From NCBI GenBank assembly GCA_016721305.1, contig JADKIH010000002.1, positions 124,001 through 188,000 of the forward strand: DNA of 64,000 bases. Direction: 5' to 3'. Each line of letters opens with the position of its first letter. The stretch's first letter is position 1. The position numbers and the translations under genes are program-made. This document shows, piece by piece, positions 1 through 8,776 of this stretch. The stretch is from Bacteroidota bacterium. GTDB lineage: Bacteria > Bacteroidota > Bacteroidia > AKYH767-A > 2013-40CM-41-45. The notes under the pieces are model-generated. The model was not told the origin of the DNA. It searched no databases and was given only the letters and a program-made list of their open reading frames with translations.

Positions 1-86
1 TTATCCAGACGCGACACTTTGACATCCGGATTACCTTCAATTCTTCCTTTTAACAGATCTCCTATTTGCTTGGCTGTAAACTCCAT
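1..86 (-). CDS. lpxD: LpxD N-terminus, UDP-3-O-acylglucosamine N-acyltransferase (partial)
   Basis: The first 28 codons of a gene that reads off the left edge. The protein starts MEFTAKQIGDLLKG and continues with an IEGNPDVKVSRLD stretch, the typical opening of Bacteroidota LpxD (N-terminal uridine-binding domain). LpxD adds the second 3-hydroxyacyl chain in lipid A synthesis in the cytoplasm. It lies 90 bases downstream of the HD-domain gene on the same strand, an arrangement often seen in this phylum. Only the N-terminus is visible, so the call rests on a short match. Confidence 0.72.
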   Translation of the reverse strand, partial: MEFTAKQIGDLLKGRIEGNPDVKVSRLD

Positions 87-176
87 ATGGCGGGCTTTTG
101 AAGTGGCGAATGTACTCCTTTTTGTGACATGAGGCAAGGGCTAAATGTCGGTATTGAGTCAGTTTTGGCGAATAGC

Positions 177-1420
177 CTAGGCAATCTTCGGGAAGCATAA
201 GTAATACTTCTCGACAGGCTCCGACAGCATCTTAATATTCAGCGTATCGGCAGCCTCTGCAATATCCCGGACCGAATCATCCTTGTACAAAATATTGATC
301 TTATCTGACTTCGAATTATATGCATTATTGATCAGCTTTCCGCTCAAAAAGTAGTACTGATCATCGTTTCCGCTGAGGCCCAGGAGTTCAACTACATTTT
401 TACGATAAGCTGCGATTTCTTCTTCCGAAAACGGACTGTCACGCAGAATTATTTTAAACAACTTTCGATTGATCATTCTGCTACATAGATCACTCAGTAT
501 TTTGTCAGAATGCTTACTCCAAACTTTAATTGAAGTACCGATATCACTGTCATCCAGCAAGGCAAACATTTCCAAATGCAGTGGGTTTTTCAAAAAATCA
601 TCTTTGCTGTAATCTGCCGATAAGAAATGACGAAAAGCCGGTGTGGCAAAGAGCTCTTCGCCGCGACCAACTAACTGTCTTGCTCTCTTTAAAATATTGA
701 TCAGTAAAGTCTCGGCAGAGACGACAGTTTTATGCAAGTAAACCTGCCAGTACATCAGACGACGGGCAACGATGAACTTTTCAATTGAATAAATCCCTTT
801 GTCCTCGATAACCAGCTCGTCGTTGTGAATCTCAAGCATCTTAATGATGCGCTCACTACTGATTACGCCTTCCGATACTCCTGTGAAGAAACTGTCACGA
901 TTAAGATAATCGAGCCGATCCATATCGAGTTGGCTTGATACCAGCTGGTGAAGGAATTTTTGCCGTACTCATTTCGGAAGATCTTCAATGCCAGGTCGAG
1001 TTTCCCTCCCATATCCTGATTCAAACGATCCATGAATAATGCAGAAATCTCCTCGTGCTTAATTGAGCTTACGATGCTGTCTTCCAATGCGTGTGAGAAT
1101 GGTCCGTGACCGATATCGTGAAGCAAAATGGCAATTGTAACCGCTTCCGCTTCCTGATCTAGAATAATATGGCCTTTACTCCGCAATACATCAATTGCCT
1201 GCGTCATCAGATGCATCGCCCCAATCGCGTGATGAAAACGAGTATGATGTGCGCCCGGATAGACTAAGTGGGTCATTCCCAGTTGACGAATCCTTCGCAA
1301 CCGCTGAAAAAACGGGTGCTCTATGAGTTGAAAAACACTCTCATAGGGTATTTTGATGAACCCGTAGATCGGGTCATTCACTATCTTCAATGTGCTTTTT
1401 TTTCTGCTCACCATTTTCAT
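177..1420 (-). CDS. HD-superfamily phosphohydrolase (frame broken near 957-961)
   Basis: Metal-dependent phosphohydrolase of the dGTPase/YdhJ-like HD family, about 414 residues if repaired. The N-terminal part (863-1420) has the IYGFIKIP opening, a TRFHHAIGAMHL stretch and the HD motif LLHDIGHGPFSH; the C-terminal part (177-923) is the all-helical remainder. The two parts are in different frames. Adding one base to the T5 run at 957-961 (A5 on the coding strand) joins them through a continuous EYGKKFLHQLV...DMDRLDYLNRD sequence typical of the family. The gene lies upstream of lpxD and divergent from porX. The substrate is unknown. The break looks like a homopolymer miscall rather than true decay, since both halves are well preserved. 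Confidence 0.8.
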
Positions 1421-1635
1421 TGCTAAGGAATTGCAAATATCACAATTCTATTGAAACCGCGACAATCTGCCCATTCAACGCAAACATTTCTCCGCATTCA
1501 ATATGAAAGCCTGCATTTACGTTAAGCGAACTGACATTGTTTAAAAAAGTAAAACCAAGAGGAAAACTGCACATGAATCGAAACATCTTTGCTAACTTTG
1601 AAAGCGAACGTAAAACTACTACCGACACACTTGAT

Positions 1636-3198
1636 ATGGACAAACTAAACGTGCTTTGGGCCGACGACGAAATCGACTTATTAAAACCTCATGTACTCTT
1701 CTTACAGGAGAAAGGTTATGATGTTGTTACGGTTACGAACGGCGAAGACGCAATCGATAAAGTCAAAGCACTTCACTTCGATATTATCTTTCTTGACGAA
1801 AACATGCCCGGACTTTCAGGCATCGAAACTCTCACCCGGCTCAAAGGCATAAAGCCGGAGATTCCTGTTGTAATGATTACCAAGAGCGAAGAAGAGCATA
1901 TCATGGAACAGGCTATCGGCTCTAAAATAGCTGATTACCTCATCAAGCCTGTAAACCCGAATCAAATCCTTCTTTCACTCAAAAAAAATCTGGAGAATCG
2001 TCGACTCATCAGTGAGAAAACGGCACTCGACTATCACAAGGAATTCCGCAATATCGGAATGGCTTTGAGTGATAAGCTCAGCTGGAATGAATGGACGGAA
2101 GTCTATCGCAAGTTGGTTTATTGGGAGCTTGAATTGAAACGGTCTTCCGATGAGAGTATGTATGAAATTCTCACAGCACAAAAAAGTGAAGCAAATACTC
2201 TCTTCTCGAAGTATGTCGAGTCGAATTACATTAGTTGGCTGAAAAACATTGATGCACCGACTACTCCAACTCTTTCGCATCAGTTAATGAAGAAGAAAAT
2301 TCTTCCGTTGATTGACCCGGCAAGTTCGGAGCCAGTATTCATGATTCTTATCGACAATTTACGCTATGATCAGTGGAGAACAATTCAGCCGCTTATCAGT
2401 GAGTATTTCCGTCTGCAAGATGATGAAATGTATATGAGCATTCTCCCAACAGCTACACAGTATGCACGTAATGCAATTTTCGCCGGCCTTATGCCAAGTG
2501 AAATTGAAGCACGTTTTCCAAATCTCTGGATGAATGATGAAGACGAAGGCGGAAAAAATCTTCATGAAGAAACCTTCCTGAATGATACTTTGAAGCGTTT
2601 CCGCAAGGAAGTTAAATCGGGCTACGTGAAGATTACAAATCACAACGATGGCAAAGATCTGGTCGACAACATCCCGAATATGATGCAAAACAAGTTCAAT
2701 GTGATCGTTTACAATTTCGTCGACATGTTATCGCATGCCCGCACTGAAATGGAAATGATTCGTGAACTCGCCGACGATGAAGCAGCTTATCGCTCACTTA
2801 CATTGTCGTGGTTCGAACACTCTCCACTCTTCGAAGCCATCAAACGTATTGCTGAGAAAAAAGTGAAACTGATAATCACGACTGATCATGGCACTATACG
2901 AGTAAAGGAACCTGTTAAACTTGTAGGCGACAGAACGGTTAATACCAATTTGCGTTATAAGCAAGGCAGAAATATGAACTACGACAAGAAAGAAGTATTT
3001 GAGATTAAAAATCCTGCCGATGCCATGTTGCCAAGACAGCACCTGTCTCAAGCCTTCGTCTTTGCACGTCAGGACAAGTTCTTTGCTTACCCGAATAACT
3101 ATAATTACTATGTAACTTATTATAAAAACACACTACAACACGGAGGTATCAGTCTTGAAGAAATGCTCATTCCTTTTGCTGTACTCACTACTAAGTAG
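1636..3198 (+). CDS. porX: PorX-type response regulator with PglZ/alkaline-phosphatase-like output domain
   Basis: A 520-residue two-domain protein. Residues 1-120 are a CheY-like receiver: acidic pair D10-D11, phosphoacceptor D54 in IIFLDENMPG, and the conserved lysine in LIKPVNP. The C-terminal half is a PglZ/alkaline-phosphatase-superfamily domain with metal-ligand-like motifs LIDNLRYDQW and TTDHGT. In Porphyromonas and Flavobacterium PorX works with the sensor PorY to control type IX secretion, and its output domain is a zinc phosphodiesterase acting on oligonucleotides. I chose the ATG at 1636 because MDKLNVLWADDE is the family N-terminus; the frame stays open upstream to 1537. A TAACTTTG box at 1593-1600 would fit a start just upstream, but it has no clear -33 partner. 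A T9SS-sorted protease lies at 62.2 kb. Confidence 0.9.
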   Translation: MDKLNVLWADDEIDLLKPHVLFLQEKGYDVVTVTNGEDAIDKVKALHFDIIFLDENMPGLSGIETLTRLKGIKPEIPVVMITKSEEEHIMEQAIGSKIADYLIKPVNPNQILLSLKKNLENRRLISEKTALDYHKEFRNIGMALSDKLSWNEWTEVYRKLVYWELELKRSSDESMYEILTAQKSEANTLFSKYVESNYISWLKNIDAPTTPTLSHQLMKKKILPLIDPASSEPVFMILIDNLRYDQWRTIQPLISEYFRLQDDEMYMSILPTATQYARNAIFAGLMPSEIEARFPNLWMNDEDEGGKNLHEETFLNDTLKRFRKEVKSGYVKITNHNDGKDLVDNIPNMMQNKFNVIVYNFVDMLSHARTEMEMIRELADDEAAYRSLTLSWFEHSPLFEAIKRIAEKKVKLIITTDHGTIRVKEPVKLVGDRTVNTNLRYKQGRNMNYDKKEVFEIKNPADAMLPRQHLSQAFVFARQDKFFAYPNNYNYYVTYYKNTLQHGGISLEEMLIPFAVLTTK

Positions 3199-3230
3199 GA
3201 TAAAACCTCTCTTTTTACCAAAAAACAAAG

Positions 3231-3258
3231 AAAAGCCGGATAATCATCCGGCTTTTTG
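3231..3258 (+). terminator. Rho-independent terminator after porX
   Basis: Eight-base inverted repeat AGCCGGAT (3234-3241) / ATCCGGCT (3246-3253) with an AATC loop, followed by TTTT and preceded by AAA. It sits 33 bases after the porX stop. Confidence 0.85.
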
Positions 3259-3287
3259 AATTCATAATGCCTTCATAGGTTTATCGG

Positions 3288-3295
3288 TATTTTTG
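3288..3295 (+). promoter_or_regulatory. Candidate -7 box (TATTTTTG) for the DUF1573 cluster
   Basis: Exact match to the Bacteroidota TAnnTTTG -7 consensus, downstream of the porX terminator and about 80 bases upstream of the first DUF1573 start. No clear TTG at -33, so support is partial. Confidence 0.4.
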
Positions 3296-3378
3296 GCAAA
3301 AATATTGCTAAGCGTACGAACCGTTCTATAAATCCGACGTATTAAACCGATATTTTGATCATAAACAAAACCAACTCT

Positions 3379-3798
3379 ATGAAAACAATCAAATACCTTG
3401 CATGCTCAGTGATTCTTTGTCTCACTTTCCAAATGCGTTCCCTGGCACAAGACACAACAGCTGCTAAGCCGGCTAATCCAAATGCACCGGAGATCACTTT
3501 TGAGACAGACATGCACGATTACGGAACAATCAAACAAGGTGCTGATGGTTCATGTGAATTCAAATTTAAAAACACAGGAAAAGACCCTCTCATTATTAAT
3601 AATGCAAAAGGATCTTGTGGTTGCACAGTTCCTACTTGGCCTAAAGAACCGATTTTAAAAGGTCAGACTGCCGTGATTAAAGTTCACTACGACACTAAGC
3701 GTGTAGGTGCTTTTACAAAAACAGTCACCATTAACTCAAATGCAAAAACGGATGCAAAAGTTTTAACTATCAAAGGTGTTGTGGAAGCTGTACCTTAA
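3379..3798 (+). CDS. DUF1573 secreted protein, copy 1
   Basis: A 139-residue protein with a signal peptide (MKTIKYLACSVILC... ending near SLAQ) and one DUF1573 domain, an Ig-like/ASH-type beta fold. Signature elements are HDYGTIKQG, the F-K-N-TG stretch and the Cys pair in GSCGCTVPTWP. DUF1573 proteins are abundant in Bacteroidota envelopes; their molecular role is unknown to me. The ATG at 3379 is preferred over the upstream TTG at 3355 because it opens directly on the signal peptide. First of three tandem paralogues on the same strand. Confidence 0.85.
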   Translation: MKTIKYLACSVILCLTFQMRSLAQDTTAAKPANPNAPEITFETDMHDYGTIKQGADGSCEFKFKNTGKDPLIINNAKGSCGCTVPTWPKEPILKGQTAVIKVHYDTKRVGAFTKTVTINSNAKTDAKVLTIKGVVEAVP

Positions 3799-3884
3799 TC
3801 TACAGATCAGACAATGCCGGTTAAAAATTCATCCGGTCCACTCGAAAACGTAAAATAAACAAACAAAATAAACACGATCTACAA

Positions 3885-4335
3885 ATGAAATTAAAAACCC
3901 TCCTTCTGGCTTCATTGCTTGCCTTCTCTTCAACAACTTTTGCTCAAGAAAAAAACCCTCGACAACGTAGCCAATCCAAATCAGGCTGCATTTAAATTCG
4001 AAGCAGAAAGCCACAACTTCGGCACTATCAAACAAGGCGAATCTGTAACTTATGAATTCAAATTCACTAACACAGGAAACGAGCCTTTGATTATTACAAA
4101 TGCTGCAGGCTCTTGTGGTTGTACTGTTCCTATCTGGCCAAAAGAACCGATCATGAAAGGTCAAACTTCTACAATCAAAGTTACTTTTAACAGTGCCGGA
4201 AAAAGTGGTGTACAAGACAAAACCGTTACGCTTACTTCGAACGCAGTGGAAAACCCGAAAGTGATTCATATGCAAGGTACCGTAGAAGTACCACCGGCTC
4301 CGGCTCCGGCAACCCCAGCTCCGGTTAAGAACTAA
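3885..4335 (+). CDS. DUF1573 secreted protein, copy 2 (frame broken at 3949-3955)
   Basis: Second tandem DUF1573 paralogue, about 149 residues once repaired. The ATG at 3885 starts a good signal peptide (MKLKTLLLASLLAF...FAQEK), but the frame then runs into a stop. The mature domain (NPNQAAFKFEAESHNFGTIKQG..., GSCGCTVPIWP) is in the next frame. Removing one A from the A7 run at 3949-3955 restores a continuous protein. The C-terminus is a Pro/Ala-rich tail (PPAPAPATPAPVKN). Because the defect is in a homopolymer at the signal-peptide junction, a sequencing error is likely; if real, export of this copy would be lost. Confidence 0.8.
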
Positions 4336-4383
4336 TTAGTTTCTTAACTAATAATGTTAGCCTCTAAAACCTCAAACATCAAG

Positions 4384-4866
4384 ATGAAAAAATCAATTTT
4401 AGCCATTGCTTTGTTTATTTCAGTTTCCGGCGCTTTCGCTCAGGACAGCGGTAAACAAGGTGCGGCAACACCTGCTCCGGTTGATAATCCAAATGCTCCG
4501 GATTTCAAATTCAAAATTGAAACGTATGATTTCGGAACAATCAAACAAGGTGATCAAATAACTCATGACTTCACTTTTGTGAATACCGGAAAGGAACCGT
4601 TAATTATCACTGATGCCAAAGGATCTTGTGGCTGTACAGTTCCGACATGGCCGAAAGAGCCAATCGGAAAAGGACAATCTGCGGTAATTCACGTAGTGTT
4701 TAATTCAGCCGGAAAGAATGGGGCTCAGGATAAAACCGTATCCCTCACTTCTAACGCAAAAAGCGGCGTAAAAGTCCTTCACTTAAAAGGTACTGTTGAA
4801 GCTCCGGCTCAACCTGCTGCTCAACCCGGTCAACAATCTGTTCCGCCGGCCCCTGAGAAACACTAA
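4384..4866 (+). CDS. DUF1573 secreted protein, copy 3
   Basis: Third tandem paralogue, 160 residues, intact. Signal peptide MKKSILAIALFISVSGAFAQ, a short Ala/Pro linker, the DUF1573 domain (YDFGTIKQGD, GSCGCTVPTWPKEP) and a Pro/Gln-rich tail (AQPAAQPGQQSVPPAPEKH). An upstream in-frame ATG at 4354 exists, but the signal peptide fits the start at 4384. Closest to copy 2 in domain and tail style. A strong terminator follows. Confidence 0.85.
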   Translation: MKKSILAIALFISVSGAFAQDSGKQGAATPAPVDNPNAPDFKFKIETYDFGTIKQGDQITHDFTFVNTGKEPLIITDAKGSCGCTVPTWPKEPIGKGQSAVIHVVFNSAGKNGAQDKTVSLTSNAKSGVKVLHLKGTVEAPAQPAAQPGQQSVPPAPEKH

Positions 4867-4896
4867 GCTAATTCAGGAAAATATCGTACTTTTGAG

Positions 4897-4924
4897 ACCC
4901 TCCAATTCGGAGGGTTTCTTTTTA
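4897..4924 (+). terminator. Rho-independent terminator after the DUF1573 cluster
   Basis: Perfect 7-bp stem ACCCTCC (4897-4903) / GGAGGGT (4909-4915), AATTC loop, then TTCTTTTT. It ends the three-gene DUF1573 unit before the aminotransferase. Confidence 0.88.
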
Positions 4925-4952
4925 TATATCATCCTCAATCCGATCATATCCA

Positions 4953-6179
4953 ATGCCGGTAACTTCCATAAACGGCCGTGAAATGCCGCCTTCACCTATT
5001 CGTAAACTCGTCCCTTTCGCTGAAAAAGCTAAGAAGGAAGGGACGAAAATATACCACCTCAATATCGGACAGCCCGACATTGAAACGCCGGACACGATGC
5101 TCAATGCAATTCACAATTTCCCATTAAAAGTTGTGGAGTACAGCCATTCAGCCGGCCTTGAATCTTACCGCAAAAAACTCACCGGCTATTATAAACGTTT
5201 CGGAATTGAACTTGACTACACCGAAATCATTATCACAACGGGCGGATCAGAGGCAATTGAAATTGCTATGATGAGTTGCATGGATCCGGGCGATGAAATT
5301 CTTATCCCTGAACCATTTTACGCCAATTACAACGGCTTTTCCGCTAAGGCAAATGTGAAAGTAATTCCAATTCGTTCTACAATCGAATCGGGTTTTGCCT
5401 TGCCTCCTATTTCCGAGTTTGAAAAATTCATCACTCCGAAAACGAAGGCAATCATGATTTGCAATCCTTCGAACCCTACCGGCTATCTTTACTCGAAGGA
5501 AGAATTGGAATCACTGAAAGAGATCGTTAAGAAACACGATTTATGGCTCTTCTCCGATGAAGTGTATCGTGAATTCTGTTACGACGGAAAAGAATACACT
5601 TCCGTCATGCACCTTACGGGAATTGAAAATAATGTTGTGCTCCTGGATTCAATTTCCAAGCGCTACAGCGCGTGCGGAGCCCGAATCGGCGCATTGATCT
5701 CTCACAACAAAGAACTGATGGCTACGGCCCTTAAATTCGCTCAGGCGCGTCTCAGCCCTCCTACTTTCGGTCAAGTTGCCGCAGAAGCTGCCATAGATAC
5801 TCCTGACTCGTACTTCGCAAAAGTAAAAGCTGAATACGTTTCCCGTCGTGATTTTGTAGTCAAAGCTCTCAATGAGATGGAAGGTGTTTTCTGCCCGAAA
5901 CCAAGTGGTGCTTTTTACTGCATTGCACGCTTACCGATCGATAACGCCGACAAGTTCTGCCAATGGCTTCTTGAAGATTTTTCTCTGGAGAAAGAAACGG
6001 TTATGCTGGCTCCGGCTACAGGCTTTTACTCTCGTCCCGACATGGGAACAGATGAAGTTCGTATAGCATACGTGCTAAACCTGGATGATCTCAAAAGAGC
6101 TATGAATTGTCTCTCAGAAGCTCTGCTCGTTTACCCCGGACGCGTAGTCAAAAAAGTTGCCGCTGCCGCTACCAATTAG
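4953..6179 (+). CDS. PLP-dependent class I/II aminotransferase (aspartate aminotransferase-like)
   Basis: A 408-residue fold-type I aminotransferase. Visible motifs: LNIGQPDIETP near the N-terminus, substrate/PLP loop TTGGSEAIEIA, CNPSNPTG, SDEVYREF and the Schiff-base lysine K236 in DSISKRYSACGARIG. Bacteroidota orthologues are annotated as aspartate or general pyridoxal-phosphate aminotransferases; exact amino-acid preference cannot be read from the sequence. The start MPVTSINGREMPPSPIRKLVP fits the family. Convergent with the NamZ-like gene, with only 8 bases between stop codons. Confidence 0.88.
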   Translation: MPVTSINGREMPPSPIRKLVPFAEKAKKEGTKIYHLNIGQPDIETPDTMLNAIHNFPLKVVEYSHSAGLESYRKKLTGYYKRFGIELDYTEIIITTGGSEAIEIAMMSCMDPGDEILIPEPFYANYNGFSAKANVKVIPIRSTIESGFALPPISEFEKFITPKTKAIMICNPSNPTGYLYSKEELESLKEIVKKHDLWLFSDEVYREFCYDGKEYTSVMHLTGIENNVVLLDSISKRYSACGARIGALISHNKELMATALKFAQARLSPPTFGQVAAEAAIDTPDSYFAKVKAEYVSRRDFVVKALNEMEGVFCPKPSGAFYCIARLPIDNADKFCQWLLEDFSLEKETVMLAPATGFYSRPDMGTDEVRIAYVLNLDDLKRAMNCLSEALLVYPGRVVKKVAAAATN

Positions 6180-6187
6180 CTAATTGG

Positions 6188-7378
6188 CTAATTCCCTAAA
6201 ACATCAGGGTACAACAAGTACTTCTTCCGAATCTTCTTGAACTCGGATAGATCTTTTTGCCAACTCGCTTTTATTTCCGCCTCACTCTTGCCGGCCATGA
6301 TTTGCTTTTGCAAAACATCGGTACCGGCTAATTGCGTAAAGAACGGAGTGAAAAACTTTTCCTTTGCAGGATAACTCTTGTACATCTTAATCAACCATTC
6401 CAGATGTATGGCTCCGTTTTCACGAATAGAATAGCCTGCATTGGCAAGACTGACTCCGGAACATAGCGTGTCTTTATATGGAGGATTCTCGGATACTCCC
6501 TTAATAGATCGTGGCGTAAAGCTCGTGTCGGCTTCTTTCATCCCGGGATATCCGATCAATCGAAATGGCATTGTAGTTCCACGCCCCAAACTGATTTTTG
6601 TGCCTTCAAAAAAACAAACCGAAGGATATAAATATACAGCGTCCATTTCAGGAAGATTTGGAGACGGATGAATCTTCAACACATAATGTTTCGCATGGGT
6701 ATAATTGCCGAGTGGTATAACAGTCAAATCGCAAACAACTTTCTTGAAAAGCCACTTTTCCCCGTTTAACATTTTCGCGTACTCTCCGATTGTCATTCCA
6801 TAAATAACAGGAACAGCCTGCTTTCCTATAAAACTGCTGAACTTACGATTTAGCACAGGCCCGTCGACGTAATGGCCATTGGGATTGGGACGATCGAGCA
6901 CAATCAACTTAATGTGATTTTCAGCACAAGCTTCCATCACATATTGCAAAGTGGAAATGTATGTATAGAAGCGTACACCAACATCCTGAATATCGAATAT
7001 CACAACATTAATTCCCTCCAGATCTTTTACTGTTGGCTTCAGATGCTTTCCGTAAAGTGAAATAATCGGTAGTCCAGAAACCGGATCTTTGCCATTGGCA
7101 ATCTTATCTCCTGCTCCGCTTTCACCCCGGAATCCATGCTCAGGTGCAAAGACTCGTTTCACCTTAAATCCACTATGGATGAGTGAGTCGACAAGATGAC
7201 CGTGACCAAGTACGGCAGTATGATTAGCCACTACTGCGATATTTTTCCCTTTCAACAAAGGAAAATACAGATCTGTACTCTCTGCTCCGGGAGAAATCCG
7301 ATCCTTGTCTTTTGCCTGACCGATGAACACACTTATTACCAGAATAACGGTTAATAAGAAGTTGCTTTGAATTTTCAT
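6188..7378 (-). CDS. NamZ-like exo-beta-N-acetylmuramidase (DUF1343)
   Basis: A 396-residue exported protein with signal peptide MKIQSNFLLTVILVISVFIG. It matches the DUF1343 family through GKNIAVVANHTAVLGHGHLVDSL, VFAPEHGFRG, VIFDIQDVGVRFYTYISTL, LDRPNPNG and LGRGTT. NamZ enzymes (Tannerella, Bacillus) remove terminal MurNAc from peptidoglycan fragments in the periplasm, for recycling or scavenging. The ATG at 7378 is preferred to an upstream start at 7426 because it begins the signal peptide, and a promoter box lies at 7416-7423 between the two. Confidence 0.85.
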   Translation of the reverse strand: MKIQSNFLLTVILVISVFIGQAKDKDRISPGAESTDLYFPLLKGKNIAVVANHTAVLGHGHLVDSLIHSGFKVKRVFAPEHGFRGESGAGDKIANGKDPVSGLPIISLYGKHLKPTVKDLEGINVVIFDIQDVGVRFYTYISTLQYVMEACAENHIKLIVLDRPNPNGHYVDGPVLNRKFSSFIGKQAVPVIYGMTIGEYAKMLNGEKWLFKKVVCDLTVIPLGNYTHAKHYVLKIHPSPNLPEMDAVYLYPSVCFFEGTKISLGRGTTMPFRLIGYPGMKEADTSFTPRSIKGVSENPPYKDTLCSGVSLANAGYSIRENGAIHLEWLIKMYKSYPAKEKFFTPFFTQLAGTDVLQKQIMAGKSEAEIKASWQKDLSEFKKIRKKYLLYPDVLGN

Positions 7379-7415
7379 AGATGAATTGAATAAAATACCT
7401 TTATCCTCTGTTCTG

Positions 7416-7423
7416 CAAAAATA
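7416..7423 (-). promoter_or_regulatory. Candidate -7 box (TATTTTTG) for the NamZ-like gene
   Basis: On the minus strand this reads TATTTTTG, an exact TAnnTTTG match, 38 bases upstream of the NamZ ATG in the divergent 59-bp gap. It lies downstream of the alternative start at 7426, arguing against that start. Confidence 0.5.
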
Positions 7424-7437
7424 CAATTATTTAAAAC

Positions 7438-8661
7438 TTGAATTTCGAATTATTTATAGCTCGCCGATTAGCCTTCAGGAACGACAAAAGCGTATTTTCC
7501 TCAAGACCCATCATCCGCATCGCCTTAGCCGGTGTGGCCATTGGTTTCGCGGTTATGCTTATTGCCGTAGCTGTAGTCACCGGTTTTAAGAACGAAATTC
7601 GTGAAAAAGTTATTGGATTCGGATCACATATTCAGGTTAGCAATTTCGACGAAAATAACTCCTACGAAAGCAAACCTATTGATCGCCGACAATCTTTCGT
7701 TTCCATCCTCCAAAATGATTCAGATATTAAGCATGTTCAGGTATTTGCCACAAAGGCTGCCATAGTAAAATCGGCAGGACAATTAGAAGGGATTGTCGCA
7801 AAGGGGATCGGAACAGACTTCGATAAAAGTTATTTTGAAAAACGAATGGTTAGCGGGCATTTCTTTCAGTTGAACGATAGTTTTCCTTCTGACTCAATTA
7901 TTATCTCTGCTAATCTTGCAAAGAAACTGAACTTAAAAACCGGAAACGATCTTGTGATGTTTTTTATTCAGCAGCCTCCTCGAGCAAGACGTTTTCACAT
8001 CGCAGGAATTTATGAAACCGGGCTGGAGGAATTCGACAATCTTTACCTATTTTGCGATATCGCTCAAATTCAAAAACTCAATGACTGGACTCCCTATCAG
8101 GTGGCGGGCTTTGAGATTGCCATTAAGGATTTCGATAAGCTTGATGTCATTGGACACAAAGTTTACAATCTGACCGGCTCCGATTTGAACGCACGTACAA
8201 TCAGTGAAATCTATCCTCAGATTTTTGATTGGTTAGGATTACAAAATATCAATGCAATAATCATCATCACACTCATGATCATTGTTTCAGGAATGAATAT
8301 GATTTCTGCTTTGTTGATTATCATCCTTGAACGAGTCAATATGATTGGCATGATGAAAGCCTTGGGAGCACGAAATGTAAGTGTTCGAAAGGTGTTCGTT
8401 TATCTTGCCGGCTTCCTCACTGTGAGAGGACTAATAGTTGGGAATACGATTGGCCTGCTCCTGATTTTTATTCAAAAATACTATCGAGTTTTTCACCTGG
8501 ATCAGGAGTCTTACTACATTTCTTATGTACCTGTTGAATTCAGTTGGAGCCATTTTGCGATGCTGAATGTGGGCACTCTTGCCATTTGCCTGATAATGAT
8601 GATTCTACCGACGATCATTATCACAAAAATCAGCCCCCTTACGGCCATCCGCTACTCCTGA
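7438..8661 (+). CDS. FtsX-family ABC permease, LolC/LolE-like
   Basis: A 407-residue membrane protein: one N-terminal transmembrane helix (around residues 26-50), a large periplasmic MacB-type core domain, and three C-terminal helices (roughly 275-405), the standard FtsX topology. The opening MNFELFIARRLAF and RIALAGVAIGFAVM match Bacteroidota lipoprotein-release permeases (LolC/E), which extract lipoproteins from the inner membrane with a LolD ATPase. No ATPase is adjacent. The start is TTG at 7438; no ATG lies nearby in frame and the N-terminal motif begins exactly there. Confidence 0.82.
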   Translation: MNFELFIARRLAFRNDKSVFSSRPIIRIALAGVAIGFAVMLIAVAVVTGFKNEIREKVIGFGSHIQVSNFDENNSYESKPIDRRQSFVSILQNDSDIKHVQVFATKAAIVKSAGQLEGIVAKGIGTDFDKSYFEKRMVSGHFFQLNDSFPSDSIIISANLAKKLNLKTGNDLVMFFIQQPPRARRFHIAGIYETGLEEFDNLYLFCDIAQIQKLNDWTPYQVAGFEIAIKDFDKLDVIGHKVYNLTGSDLNARTISEIYPQIFDWLGLQNINAIIIITLMIIVSGMNMISALLIIILERVNMIGMMKALGARNVSVRKVFVYLAGFLTVRGLIVGNTIGLLLIFIQKYYRVFHLDQESYYISYVPVEFSWSHFAMLNVGTLAICLIMMILPTIIITKISPLTAIRYS

Positions 8662-8776
8662 GCTTGACATTTGCACCCAATTAAACCGGTTCCGAATTCC
8701 GCCTTTTTCCTAGTCAATTTCGTCGACTTTTGTACTTTTACGCGGCTATAAAATTAAACCCAAAAAAAAGAGTCTT

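Noticed and set aside
3829..4275. A 148-codon minus-strand frame over the second DUF1573 gene
   Set aside because: It is antisense to a clear gene family repeated three times, and encodes no recognisable domain.
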